A DNA stretch of 64,000 bases from Gigaspora rosea (lineage: Eukaryota; Glomeromycota; Glomeromycetes; Diversisporales; Gigasporaceae), in the NCBI GenBank assembly GCA_003550325.1, contig QKWP01000062.1, positions 138,380-202,379 on the forward strand, in the 5' to 3' direction. A model generated the notes under the pieces. It was not told the origin of the DNA. It was given only the letters and a program-made list of their open reading frames with translations, and did no database searches. Position numbers and translations under genes: made by a program. Below are positions 12,369-23,806 of the stretch, in pieces. Numbering within the stretch: position 1 is the first letter of the stretch; each line of letters begins with the position of its first letter.

Positions 12369-13078
12369 AGGGTGTGGCGCCTTAGAGAAGTGGTCAAGGT
12401 GTCACCCCCAAGCGGCAGGCTGACAGTTCAAATCCCACTAGCGATATTTTGTAGTTAAATCTGCATTCGATGATTGTGGCTTATGAGCGGTTGGGCGCTA
12501 AACCTGTAACCTTGGTTCCACTATCTTGAATGGGAGCCTGCGGGCGCAATGATGTATATGTTACATCGCAAATCCAGGGAACTGGAAAAAACCCACAAGA
12601 ACCCGTTTGGCAAGACCCGAGTTAGGAGGTAGTGAAAATCGGTCCTTATGATATGCGCCAGAAAAGGCGGATACTTCGATCGGAACGAACCTAATAAGGA
12701 CAGGTAGCCTCGGTTACCAAATCCGGGCAATGGTACATATATGGGACATGGAAGGTATTCTGGTAGGCTCTTGTGCGAGGGTAAAGTAGCCCTTAGGTCG
12801 TCGATATCTAAAAGGGTTGTGGCCCACAATATCTGCATTAAATGTAGTGCGTCGGTAGTAATAGGAGGACCATGAACCAGAGGGTTTAAATAGACAATTC
12901 CCGTAGTTGGGTTGTAGGTATGGCAGCTAGTGTAGAACCTGCGGGCGGACTACTTAAATTAGGCACCAAAAGTGCACGTGTGGCTAGTAGTATCCTCATT
13001 CATGTAACAAATATTATGTCACTATAACTCATAATAAAATCCCGGGCATAGTACACGGCCTCTAAACTTAAAAAAAAT
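12369..13078 (+). mobile_element. tRNA-derived SINE, full-length, 13-bp TSD
   Basis: TTTGATTGCATAA is duplicated at 12,356-12,368 and 13,079-13,091. The head resembles a Leu/Ser-type tRNA: TTAGAGAAGTGGTCAAGG as A-box/D-arm and GTTCAAATCCC (near 12,426) as B box. A long unrelated body follows, ending in an A-rich tail (13,069-13,077). 710 bp, long for a SINE. Relatively GC-rich against its surroundings, which suggests a young copy. Older relatives: 27,185-29,282 (interrupted) and 36,735-36,850 (fragment, minus). The open frame on the minus strand at 12,521-12,838 is not a gene. Confidence 0.85.
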
Positions 13079-13116
13079 TTTGATTGCATAACAAATTAAG
13101 TAATAATAATAAATAA

Positions 13117-13889
13117 GGAACCGCTATTTACACCATGGTTTTTGCTATTTGCACCATGGATTTTGTGTAACATTAGATCATCAATCAACCTTTTCTATTT
13201 GCACCATGGTATAGTTACACAAACATTTGAAAAATTTTATTTTGTACTCCTATATATTGTTAATCTACAAAAAAAGTGAGTTTTTATTGGTGCAGCATTA
13301 AAATGGTTAGAGGTCATACAAAAATTGCGAAAATCTAGCCCGCATTATGTTAAGGCCTTAAAAAATTAGGGTAAAGGTTGGGCCGCATTATAAAATTAGG
13401 GTTAGGATTGGCCTGTATTATAAAATTAGGTTAGCAGGCCTACTAAATTAGTTATCAAAATAAGACTTGTGTAATGTTACATAACATTAATGGCACGAAT
13501 AACTATTAATCTACAAAAAAAGGTGAGTTTTTATTGGTGCAACATGAAAATAGTCCAAGGTTACACAAATTTGCGAAAATCTGGCCCACATTATGTTAAG
13601 GCCTTAAAAAATTAGAGTAAGAGTTGGCCTGAATTATAAAATTAGGATTAGGGTTGGCAAGCATTATAAAATTAGGTTAGCATATCTACTAGATTACCAA
13701 AACAAGATTTGTGTAATATTACATGACATTAACGGCGCAAATTAACTGTTAATCTACAAAAAAAGATGAGTTTTTTATTGGTGCAACATATATTACCATG
13801 GTGTAAATAGAAAAGGTTGATTGATGTTCTAATGTTATACGAAATCCATGGTGCAAATAGCACAAACCATGGTGTAAATAGCGGTTTCC
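13117..13889. mobile_element. GG-ended MITE with 10-bp TSD and internal tandem repeat
   Basis: TAATAAATAA flanks both sides (13,107-13,116 and 13,890-13,899). The inverted ends run for about 100 bp: GGAACCGCTATTTACACCAT mirrored as ATGGTGTAAATAGCGGTTTC (13,869-13,888). The interior is a 245-bp unit in two full direct copies (from 13,257 and 13,503) plus a partial third (from 13,747), each with TTAATCTACAAAAAAA and TATTGGTGCA and runs of AAAATTAGGGTTAGG. No ORF. Confidence 0.85.
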
Positions 13890-13974
13890 TAATAAATAAA
13901 CTTGTCTTATTAATGAAAATCGATTTACTTAATAAAAAATTTGCTAGCTATATATCAAAATTATTTTTTTGGTT

Positions 13975-14290
13975 TTTTACAAGTTAATTTAGTGCATAAA
14001 GCTAAATTAATTAGTAAAATTTTATAATTCACAAATTTTTATTAAATAATTCTAACTTTATACTAAATAAACTTGTTTAGTATCTAGAAATATATCAAAT
14101 TAGCAAAATTATTTTTACTTTACTTAAATTTAGAGAATAGATGCATAATTTTAGATTTTTGATCAAAAAAGTTAAATTTAAGTATCTTTTCTCTAAATTT
14201 CAAATAAATAAAAACAATTCTGCCAATTTAGTATATTTTTAGATAATGAATAAGTTTAGAGAAGTGCAATAAATCATCTAATTAGAGTTT
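13975..14290. repeat. Foldback unit F1
   Basis: A palindrome with arms around TTTAGAGAATAGATGCATAA and its complement, centred on TTTTTGATCAAAAAA near 14,160. The outer parts (TAATTCTAACTTTA, AAACTTGTTTAG) match units F2-F4 at 16-18.8 kb. Confidence 0.65.
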
Positions 14291-14335
14291 ATATAGATCT
14301 GTTCTCTTTCCATGTGATAAACTATTAACCAATCA

Positions 14336-14503
14336 GGTTTAGGCCGCAGATAAGCATTTAGGTTTATTTAGATATATGTCTAAGTTTTTATTCTTAGCAT
14401 TAGATTTAAAAAAAATGAAATTTCTTTCAGAATTGTAAAAAGTTTCTATTAAATTTAATAAAGATAAAAGCAAGGTCTCATCTTAACATTTAAAAAAAAA
14501 AAA
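14336..14503 (+). mobile_element. Short poly(A) retroposon with 15-bp TSD, copy 2
   Basis: ACTATTAACCAATCA is duplicated at 14,321-14,335 and 14,504-14,518. The unit starts GGTTTAGGCCGCAGATAAG and ends with AATAAAGATAAAAGCAAGG, TCTCA and poly(A), matching copy 1 at 12,006-12,184 throughout. Confidence 0.85.
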
Positions 14504-14528
14504 ACTATTAACCAATCAAATTTTATTT

Positions 14529-14850
14529 TTTATACATATATGTCTGAGAATAAGCTACCTTTTTTGGCCAAAAAATTACTATAAAAAAACATAAAATTGC
14601 TTGTTTTTAAAATATTAAATTTTTTAAAAAATTGAAAAATATACTAATAAAAAGTTGTCCAAATAATACCAAATTTTTACTATGTGTATTTTAATATTTT
14701 AAACAACTTTATTTAATCAATTTTTCGAAATTTACTTAGAAAATTTAAACTTTTATATATAGCAACTGCTAATAAATTTTTTAAGATTTTTTAAAAAAAA
14801 TCAGGAGAATAGTTTATTTTAGGTAGTAGTTTATTTTTGGACATATACAG
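14529..14850. mobile_element. TA-type MITE, TATGTCYGARAATAAGC ends
   Basis: The left TATGTCTGAGAATAAGCTAC is mirrored on the right by GTAGTTTATTTTTGGACATA-type sequence (reverse complement TATGTCCAAAAATAAACTAC). A second copy in the opposite orientation is at 26,170-26,597. TA stands outside the ends, with a 1-nt indel in the left end. No ORF. Confidence 0.65.
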
Positions 14851-16005
14851 TAATATTTAAAAAAGGAAATAGAAATTTGTCACACCTGTGACATGTCGCA
14901 CCCTGATTCCGACCAATCAAATCGCACGATTTTGTAGATAAAAAATTTTAAGTTTTAAAAATTAAAAATTTTACTAGTAAAATGTAAAAATAAATAAGTG
15001 ATATCAAAGCATATAATGTAAAATTTTATTCTGAACAACTTTTTCTAAGTCATAAAGGTAGATTGTCTTAGTAAAAAAAATAACATTTTATAAGAAAAAT
15101 CAAAAATTTCGATTGTTAGCACATATAAACCTTTTTTTTTACTAATATAATTTATATTTTACGTTTAAGCATTACATGTAAAATTTTACGCTAAACAACT
15201 TTTTCTAAGTTAAAAAGGTAGATTGTTTTAGTATAAAAAAAAGGTTTTATATGTGCTAACTTTGGAAAATTTTGATTTTTCTTATAAACCATTTTTTTAC
15301 TAAGACAATCTATCTTTACGATTTAGAAAAGTTGTTTAGAATAAAATTTTATGTTATATAATGTGCTATTTTATATATATTTTACACTTTATTAAGTAAA
15401 ATTTTAAATTTTTAAAAAATAAAATTTTGTCTATAAAATCGTGCGATTTGATTGGTCGAAGCAGGGGTGTGACATGTCACGGGTGTGACAAATTTATTTT
15501 TCCTTTAAAAAACCCCCAAAACATCTTTAACCCCATGATTAATTATAGTTGCTACATAGTAAAGTCCAAAGTTTACTATATAAATCAGTTAAAGTCGCTT
15601 AAGTAAACTTGTTTAAAAGATCAAATATATTACTATAAAATATTGATTACCAGTAGTATTGGAGAACTTTTTATTATTTAACTTTTTGATGTTATATTTA
15701 ACAAAAAAATTAAAATTTTTTAAAAAAATATATTCAATAAACATAAAAATTAAAAGTTTAATAATAAAAACTTCTTCAATTTTAATAAAAATTTTAGATT
15801 TTAGATTATATATATTTTGATATTCCAAACAAGTTTACTTAATCAATAATTATCAATTAATATAATAAATTTAGACTTTTTATATAACAACTTTTTGCAA
15901 ATTTTTATTATAATAAATGCTTCATATTATTGGCTATTTTACTATAATAAATATATAGGACATAATAAATTAAGGACCCCTTTCCTTTCTAAAAAATTAC
16001 GTAAT
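14851..16005. repeat. Dispersed element I1, interrupted by a GG-ended MITE
   Basis: 14,851-14,864 and 15,504-16,005 together match the reverse complement of 16,934-17,405. Landmarks are TAATATTTAAAAAA, GTTGCTACATAGTAAAG, and TATATAGGACATAATAAA. The GG-ended MITE at 14,865-15,503 splits it near one end, so the MITE is younger. Unit internally palindromic; no gene. Confidence 0.6.
14865..15503. mobile_element. GG-ended MITE with 9-bp TSD, copy 2
   Basis: TTTAAAAAA is duplicated at 14,856-14,864 and 15,504-15,512. The ends GGAAATAGAAATTTGTCACA and, reversed, GGAAAAATAAATTTGTCACA are followed by the same GC-richer block with CAATCAAATCGCACGATTTT as copy 1 at 591-1210. 639 bp, no ORF. The two independent TSDs fix the boundaries of the family exactly. 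Confidence 0.9.
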
Positions 16006-16009
16006 TTAC

Positions 16010-16391
16010 TACACTTCTTTTACTTAGTGCATTAAGTTAGAATTATTTAGTATATCTTGTGAATTATATGATTTTATAGAATTTTATTAATATAAAATTT
16101 TACTAATTAGTTCATACTTTATACACTAAATAAATTTATTCAGAATCTAAAAATACTTAATTTAGTAGAATTATTTTTATTTTATTTAAAATTTAGAAAA
16201 AAATGCATAATTTTTGATTTTTAATTAAAAAATCAAATTAAGCACTTTTTCTTAAAATTTCAAGCAAAATAAAAATAAAACTATTAATTAAATATATTTT
16301 TAGATTCTGAACAAGTTTATTTAGTGCATAAAGTTAGAATTAAATACAAATTTGTAAATCATAAGATTTTATAATTCACAAAATTTTACTA
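16010..16391. repeat. Foldback unit F2
   Basis: Palindrome with CTAAATAAATTTATTCAGAA mirrored by TTCTGAACAAGTTTATTTAG. It runs up to the left TA of the pogo-like element at 16,392; its missing continuation resumes at 18,068 as F3. Confidence 0.65.
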
Positions 16392-16468
16392 TAGTCTGAC
16401 CCCTTTATAATCACAGTCTATATAGTTACACCTCTATATAAGTACTCAATATTGTGCAATAGACTTAA

Positions 16469-16826
16469 GGGTAGGGTGAACATAGATTATTTTCATGTTG
16501 TGATCATATGAAATCAGGTAATCGACCAATCATGATTGTAAACAATATTGATTCAACCAATCAGAATTAATTATTTTTGTGTAACTACAAAAAATTTAAG
16601 CCAATTTAGAAAAACTTTATGGCATATAGAAGTATAATTTTTTTAAATACTATATTTATTAAAATTTTACTATTATAAAAAAAGTATTTTGTACTATATA
16701 TTATAAAATTTTTGGCTAAATTAATAACAACCGTAAAAGTTTTATTTGTAGCACATTTTTATTTTCTATATAAATCTCATTGTACCACTAAAATCATATA
16801 ATAAATGATCTATGTTCACTCTATTC
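16469..16826. mobile_element. TTAA-flanked MITE (piggyBac-like), copy 2
   Basis: TTAA at 16,465-16,468 and 16,827-16,830. The ends GGGTAGGGTGAACATAGAT and, reversed, GAATAGAGTGAACATAGATC are nearly identical. 358 bp, no ORF. Nested in the pogo-like element. Confidence 0.85.
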
Positions 16827-16933
16827 TTAAATATAGTAAAAAAAACTTCAATATAGTCACAAATCACTCATAATCACTATCACCAAAATATTTATCAATT
16901 TTATTAATAATATACCTCTTTATAATCACCGAT

Positions 16934-17405
16934 TTTTTAAATCATGTAATTTATTAGAGGAGAGAGGAGCACTACTTTATTACGTCCTATATATATAGTA
17001 AAATAGCTAAGTATTTATTATAATTAAAATTCATAGAAAGTTGCTACATAGTAGAGTCTAAATTTTACTATGTTAATCAATAATTATTGATTAAATAAAC
17101 TTGTTTGGAATATCAAAATACATATATTCAGAAATTTTTATTAAAATTAAAAAAATTTACTTTTAATTTTTATGTTTATTGAATATATTTTTTTAAAAAA
17201 TTTTAATTTTTTATCGAACATAAAATCAAAAAGTCAAATAATAAAAAGTTCTTCAATATTGATAAAATTTTAAATAAGTGTATTTTGATCTTTTAAACAA
17301 GTTTACTTAAGCGACTTTAATCAATTCACATAATAAAATTTAAACTTTACTATGTAGCAACTGTAATCAGTCATAGGATTAAAGACATTTTTGAGTTTTT
17401 TTAAT
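16934..17405. repeat. Dispersed element I2 (inverted copy of I1)
   Basis: Reverse-complement match to I1 (14,851-16,005 without its MITE), with GTTGCTACATAGTAGAGTC and CTTTACTATGTAGCAACTG marking the two halves of an internal palindrome. Inside the pogo-like element. Confidence 0.6.
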
Positions 17406-17436
17406 ATTATAAAAGATAAAATTTGATTGGTTAATA

Positions 17437-17778
17437 TAGTCGGACCTCCATAAATGCAACTTTCATAAATGCATTATCTCCCTAAATGCACGTTTTTTTC
17501 TATTCCATAAGATGTTATTAGTGCTAAATGCACATTCTATATTCTGTAAATGCATGTTCTCTTGAATAACATTTTATATTACACTAACCTCCCTAAATGC
17601 ACGTAGCCAATCAAATTTTAGTATTTTAAGATAGGTTATACAGTTTTGGTAGAAGTTACACAAACTTAATAATCAAATTTTTAAAGCTGCAATTTAATTG
17701 GCTCACTCTAAATGCAAACTTTTCTAAATGCACGTTGTAGGCTTGTCCCTACGAGTTGCATTTATGGAGGGTTGACTA
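17437..17778. mobile_element. TA-flanked MITE, TAGTCGGACCTCCATAAATG ends
   Basis: TA at 17,435-17,436 and 17,779-17,780. The ends TAGTCGGACCTCCATAAATG and, reversed, TAGTCAACCCTCCATAAATG. The interior repeats AAATGCACG on both strands, likely subterminal transposase sites. 342 bp, no ORF. The end sequence places it near the pogo-like elements of this window. Confidence 0.85.
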
Positions 17779-18067
17779 TAGTCCTATCTAATTACGTAAT
17801 TTACTGCACTTCCTTTAATATTATTAATTTAAGTGCTTATTAGTAAAAAAAATAATAAAATAATATTTGCATTATGGTATATTTTGGTTAATAAATATTC
17901 TATTTAATGATTTGTAGTAGTTTCTTTATTATAAATTTTTATAATTACTTTATAAAAATTTTAATATAACTGTGACTATATAGAGGTTTAAAGTTATAAT
18001 CACATTTAAATATAATTACCATATTGATATGAAACCAACTTGGTGATTATAGAGGGGTTTGACTGTA

Positions 18068-18815
18068 ATTAATTCTAACCTTATGCACTAAGGGGCAAGC
18101 TATTTATCATATGATTTTTACCATGAATACATAGTCAGAGATAGTTATCACATCTATATATTATATTAATTAATTAAAATTAGATAAAGTAATCATATTA
18201 TATATATATAAAGGAGGCTACTACATAAAAAAATATCATATGATAAATAGAAAGTTTCTAAGTAAACTTGTTCAAAATCTAAAAATACATTAATTTGGTA
18301 GTATTATTTTTATTTTACTTAAAATTTAGAGAATAGATACATAATTTTGGATTTTTGATGTAAAAAGTCAAATTTAAGCATTTTTTCTCAAATTTAAATA
18401 AAATAAAAACAACTTTGTTGATTTAATGTATTTTTAGATACTACTAGTAAACAAGTTTACTTAATGCATTAAATTAGAATTAATTAGTAAAGTTTTGTAA
18501 ATAATAAGATTTTATAAAATTTAATTAATAAAATTTTATAAAATCTTATGATTCACAAAATTTTACTAATTAATTCTAACTTAATGCATTAAGTAAACTT
18601 GTTTAGTACTTAAAATACATTAAATTAGCAGAATTGTTTTTATTTATTTGAAGTTTGAAGAAAGATGCTTAATTTGATTTTTTGATTAAAAATTTAAAAT
18701 TATAATATATCTATTCTATAATTCTGCTGATTTGATATATTTATAGGTATTAAACAAGTTTATTTAGTACATAAAGTTAGAATTAATTAATAAAAATTTG
18801 TAAATTATCTTTTCA
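18068..18815. repeat. Foldback units F3 and F4
   Basis: Two palindromic units in tandem, each with outer TAATTCTAACTTAATGCATT and AAGTAAACTTGTTTA and an inner hairpin around TTTAGAGAA and TTCTCAAATTTAA. They continue the array begun by F2. Split by the pogo-like element on the left and by MITE copy A inside F3. A truncated further unit is at 19,738-19,790. Confidence 0.65.
18092..18258. mobile_element. TAA-flanked MITE (Harbinger-like), copy A
   Basis: TAA at 18,089-18,091 and 18,259-18,261. The ends GGGGCAAGCTATTTATCATA and, reversed, GAAACTTTCTATTTATCATA. 167 bp. A better preserved copy is at 26,613-26,777. Removing it rejoins TTATGCAC-TAA-GTAAACTTG, the normal sequence of foldback unit F3. 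Confidence 0.8.
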
Positions 18816-19221
18816 TCTGCTAAGCATATGCAGGCAAATTTGTTTGCATAAAGTTATATAATATTTTTAAAGAAAATTTATTATAAAACTTTATTTAATT
18901 TTTTAATATAATATTCTTTTAGATTTATATTTTGTTATTTAAATGATAAATTATTATAAATAACTATATCAGATATTTTATATAAATTTATATAAAGTTA
19001 AAATTATTCTATTTTTATAAAATCAGAAAAAATAATTAAAGTTTTAAATTTTAAAAATTTTTTTAAATATATTTGATCCTTCAAATTATGATTATAAATT
19101 TTATTTTAGGTTTTATAAATATAAAAAAATTAACAGTTTTCTAAAAAAAAGTTGTTTTAATGCATTATATTTATATATATTGAGATTATTATTAATATAT
19201 TATAAATCTTTAATATTGAAT

Positions 19222-19495
19222 ACAGGAATAGCTTTTGATCTACTGATCTGTTTTGAATAATTTAACTACCAAAATAATCGTCTTAATAAGATAATTCTAA
19301 TAAATCCAAAATTGTTAAAATCCAGTCACAGAATCCTAAAATTAATAAATATTTGTAATATAAATAAAACATCATTAATTTTGGGATGCTATAATCAAAG
19401 TTTAGCAATTTTAGGCTCATTAGAATTGTCTTATTTAGACAATTATTTTGGCAGTTAAATTATCTGAAATGAATCTGTAAATCAAAAGTTATTCA
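19222..19495. repeat. Foldback carrying the dispersed GATCCACTGGTCC-type module
   Basis: TTTTGATCTACTGATCTG with AATTTAACTACCAAAATAAT on the left is mirrored at the right end (TTTTGGCAGTTAAATTATCT). It is a decayed single-module version of the 663-bp foldback at 23,079-23,741. Confidence 0.7.
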
Positions 19496-21580
19496 CTATT
19501 AAATATTTTTAATATTTATAATAAAATTTATTTATAGATGAAAATACAATCTTTAGTTAGTAAAAATTTTTGATATAACAAATTTAAAATTAATATTTTA
19601 CCAAAGTATTGTATAAAGCTAACTAAATTAATTTAAATATTTTTTAGGGGAACCTCTTCTATCTACTTTTTTAACAATCATGCAAAAAATAAATTTTGCA
19701 GGCAAATTTGCTTGCAAAACAGACAAAAAAATAAAATTTTACTAATTAATTCTAAGCTTTATGCACTAAGTAAACTTGTAAAAGACTAAAAAAAATAACT
19801 TTAATGTATTGTTAGCAAATTTTTATTATTAAGTAAATTGATTTTTATTAATAAAACAATTTTATTTATTATTATAAGTTCTATTTACTTCCAAATTTTT
19901 ATAAAAATTATAAAAATTGAATAATTTTTTATTGAATAAATCTAACTATAACTGGTGGTAATGATCACCATAGTCACATGACCAATTAAAATTACATATT
20001 TATAGATCAACTATAGCAAAAAGATTATATCTGAAAGCAGATGGATTAAGTCAGAGTGCTTCAAAGTTGTGGCCGGCTAGATCGGAATTGATCTATTTTG
20101 CTCAGAAAAATTTTACTAATGAAACCATATCCATTCATTAAGTAAAAAATACCAAGCTGATAATTTTGCTATAGAACCTGCTAGCAACTAGAGCTAAACA
20201 CGACATAGATTCAAAGCATCTAATCTGGAACTTTTTGTTATCCTTATGTATAATTCGAGATTTCTATATAAAGCGATTTATCGTGAGTATCGTCAATAGC
20301 AAGTGATTTCTGAGACTATAACCTCCAAATTAGGCTATATTTCAGATATTAATTACAGGTTGTATAATACTTTACAGCATTGCTTGTTTTATAGATCACA
20401 AGACTGCCAAGTTTTGTTTGTAAGCGAAAACAAAACGTAAAAACTAGATTGGTTTTTTGCACCAATTATAAAGATATTTAGCACTTATGATTAAATACAA
20501 AACTCCAAGTTTCAAACCGGTCCAAACGCTGATTTAATAAAACATATAATAATATAAATATAGGAAATAGTGATCCAAAAACTTTATTAAAAAAATTAAT
20601 AGATAACCTATAACCCCTATATACAAAAGAACTAAGGTAAAGTTCATTCTAACCCTAAACATCAAATAGAAACATGTATATGCAAATATATATTTCAATA
20701 TGGCAGTAATCTTTTTAGTATAAAAAGTTCAAATATTATAGCCAATATTCTAAATTACAGAAAACTGTATGTATGAATAAACGAATGTTTACCAAAATTA
20801 CAATTAGAAAATACAGTTAATAGACAGTATACTTATCTGATATAGGAAGTATGTATTGTATTTCAAACTGATTATCTAATAGTAACTTATTAAATAAGTA
20901 AAAAGATTATAACTAAAAACTATTAGTTTGTTAGTGCAAACGAATATGTGCATTCGAATGTATGTCGTCTGATTTTACTATTACTATCAGTTTCTACTCT
21001 TTTTTGGTATAAAGAGAAGCTAGCAGTCTTTGTATAGTTGTTAAGACAAGTTTTAGCTAGATCTCATAATAAATATGAAGCTCCTACTGAAATTTGAAGA
21101 TACTGTTCATCAGTCGATTCGATTTTTGCATATAATTCCACTGTTTTGTTTATTTTAAAAGTTGGTAACTCTACATTTATACTATTCATAGTTTCTAAAT
21201 TTAGTTAGAGAGTACTCGTAGACTCTATAGGGTTTATGTCTAAAATTTTAAGTGCTTAAGAATAACAAATTAACATTTTAGTACAGATAGAATTACTAAC
21301 TCTTGCATTTTATAACATAAAGCACAATGATAATGCAAGATGCAAGCCATTGCTAAAAATATTGCTACAGGTCTCTAAAGCTACAAAAAGCTACAAAAAA
21401 TAAACAAAAAATGCAGCAACACAAGTAAGGTAACAGGATACAGATGAAAGAATTTACAATATGTCACTAAAGCACACATCACTAAAGCCGCAAGTAAAGG
21501 TACTAACTAGAAGAAATTATAAAGTTTTGCTAAAACTGCAAAGCAAAAAAATATAGAAAATATAGATAAAAAGTTTTGCA
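19496..21580. other. Intergenic DNA, partly more complex, no gene recognised
   Basis: 19,790-20,000 is an inverted relative of about 25,600-25,880 (shared TCGATTTACTTAATAAAAAA-like and CACATGACCA sequence). 20,040-20,560 and 20,930-21,230 have higher sequence complexity than their surroundings but no long frame, splice pattern or RNA fold that I recognise. They could be remnants of a host gene or of a larger transposon. Confidence 0.4.
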
Positions 21581-21647
21581 GTAATAAATATAAGTTAGGG
21601 TTGGGGCCCCATAGTCTAGTAGTCTAGATGCTCAATTCTCACAGCTA

Positions 21648-22214
21648 TAGATGCTGGTGAAATTAAATCATTTCACCAGGTGAAATGGTGAAATAGTTTC
21701 ACTAGAATTACACTAAAATTTTATTTTAGCGAATTGGTAAAATTGGTAAATTGGCGAATTGGTGAAATTGGTGAAATTGTTGAATTGTTGAATTGGTAAA
21801 ATAGTGAATTGAATTGGTAAAACGGCAAATTGGTGAAATGGTAAAATGGTGAATTGGTGAAACAGTGAATTGGTAAAATGGTGAATTGGTGAATTTGCTC
21901 AGTTCTATAAACGGTTAATAGTTTTGACCTTAAAGTGTGTCTGTAAAAACATAAAAATAAAAAAACCTAACCGAATTCTAGGCTGAAATAATTCCAGACT
22001 CTGGAAATTTACTATTTCACCATTTTGCTGTTTCATCATTCCACCAATTCACCAATTCACCATTTCACCAATTCACCATTTCACCAATTCACCAATTCAC
22101 CAATTATACCAATTACACCAATTCACCAGTTACACCAATTTCACCATTACTGATTGGTGATTGGTGAAATGGTGAAATCATTTCACCATTCTGATTTAAT
22201 TTCACCAGCATCTA
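21648..22214. mobile_element. TA-flanked foldback MITE filled with TGGTGAAT minisatellite
   Basis: TA at 21,646-21,647 and 22,215-22,216. The ends TAGATGCTGGTGAAATTAAA and their exact reverse at the right. The left arm is an array of GGTGAAATTGGTGAATT-like units; the right arm is the same array on the other strand (CACCAATTCACC), so the whole folds back on itself. It was inserted between the A and B boxes of the retroposon. Confidence 0.85.
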
Positions 22215-23078
22215 TACTCATGGCCAAGGTCTTTGGTTCAAATCCTACTAGAAGCGGTTTCTAGAAAAATTCAGATGCAAGACTTTGTGAAAGGCCATGT
22301 GAAATACGAATCTGGTTTTAGGAATTTCCAGAAGGAGATCCATTGTAGAGGGTTGGCACCATAGATAACAGTCCAGTTACACAAAGTTGCGTGAGTAATT
22401 TCTTGGTGGGCAAGGGCAAGGTAGCACCAACAATCCTAAGGCGGTCTTGGGGATCTTGATTGGGAGAGTAACATAACTGTAACACGAGCCTGAGTGGTGA
22501 GAAAAGTGGTGAACACAAAGGGATCTGTGGTAAAGAATTGGTCTAAACTGATAAGGAACACCGTACCAAACCTAAATTGGAAAGAAACTACTACTATAGA
22601 GGTAAATCTGCGAATTGGAAATACGAACAAAATAATGAATCACCCAGTTGGAAGTACAATGTACGAAATAAAGCTCCCTGGTCTAACCAATGGTAGAACA
22701 CTAACCGCTCTACAAGAAGTTGGAAGTAGTACAGAAATGTATTACGAATCCAGTTGGGAGTAGCTGTGTCACATAGGAGGAGTGAGAGCTAGCTTGCTGA
22801 GGATAGGGTGGTTCTCACTCGGGCCAGTGATGCAACACAGCTAGTACTCATCTACCTTTAGGGGAAGTATCTGCTAACCAATCCAGATAGCATATTTGCA
22901 GTAATATACAATGGATTACTGAGAGTAGTGGGTAAAGCTTGGCTTGGCCCCCACCAGCGCATGGGTAAGGAAGCTTCCAGAAATTATGTAATTTTTGGGT
23001 GGGCAGGTGGGGTCGCCAAAATATCAGGTTATAATTCTGGTCAAAATTTTATAATTCTGGCCAAAAGTATAAAATTAT

Positions 23079-23741
23079 AAAATTATTGATAACTTTTGAT
23101 CTACTGGGCCAATTTAGATGATTTAACTATCAAAATGCTCATCTCGATGAGACGATTCTAACAAGCCCAAAATCGTTAAAATCTAATTACAGGATCCCAA
23201 GATCGTTCAACTTTTGTGTAATTTTAGTAGTGATTTTTTAGAATCACTAAGTAAATTTCTTTAACATTGAATAACTTTTGATCCACTGGTCCGTTTTGGA
23301 TGATTTAACTACCAAAATGTTCGTCTCAGTGAGCCGATTCTAGCAAGCTCAAAATTGCTAAATTCCAATCACAGGATCCCAAGATCGATAAAGATTTGTA
23401 TTGTTATTAACAATACAAATCTTTATCGATCTTGTGATCCTGTGATTAGAATTTAGCAATTTTAGGCTTGTTAGAATCGGCTCAATGAGATGAACATTTT
23501 GGTAGTTAAATTATTCAAAACGGACCAGTGGATCAAAAGTTATTCAATGGTAAAGAAATTTACTTAGTAATTCTAAAAAATCACTACTAAAATTACACAA
23601 AAGTTGAATGATCTTGGGATCCTGTGATTAGATTTTAATGATTTTGGGCTTGTTAGAATCGTCTTGTTAAGACGAGCATTTTGGTAGTTAAATTATACAA
23701 AATGGACCAGTGGATCAAAAGATATTATCAATTCAAAAAAT
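23079..23741. repeat. 663-bp near-perfect foldback made of four module copies
   Basis: The arms 23,079-23,405 and 23,409-23,741 are reverse complements, centred on TATTGTTATTAACAATA near 23,407. Each arm holds two direct copies of a module of about 150 bp: ACTTTTGATCCACTGGTCC, then GATGATTTAACTACCAAAAT, then GAGACGATTCTAACAAGCCC, then ACAGGATCCCAAGATCG. The module recurs in several other repeats of this window. Confidence 0.85.
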
Positions 23742-23806
23742 TGAACATATAAATAATTTTTAAAAAAATATAAAATTTGATTGGCTAATAGAGTATCAGG
23801 TGTGGG

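Larger units (their letters stand above)
16392..18065. mobile_element. Pogo/Tc1-like non-autonomous element, interrupted
   Basis: TA at 16,390-16,391 and 18,066-18,067. The left end TAGTCTGACCCCTTTATAAT matches the reversed right end CAGTCAAACCCCTCTATAAT with a few changes. Subterminal blocks repeat TATAATCAC and CTCTATATAG. No transposase. It holds three younger insertions: a TTAA-MITE (16,469-16,826), repeat I2 (16,934-17,405) and a TA-MITE (17,437-17,778). It itself sits inside a foldback array, with F2 on the left and F3 on the right. End sequence CAGTCRAACCYCTATA is typical of pogo/Fot1-like ends in fungi. Confidence 0.75.

Noticed and set aside
12521-12838. 105-residue minus-strand open frame
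   Set aside because: Antisense to the SINE body, which has its own borders and TSD; no domain seen.
21700-22160. Regular short repeats resembling a CRISPR array
   Set aside because: Units are contiguous minisatellite without spacers, in a fungal context, inside a TA-flanked MITE.
22494-22763. 89-residue plus-strand open frame
   Set aside because: Lies in the body of the tRNA-derived retroposon, no start context, no known domain; explained by the repeat's higher GC content.
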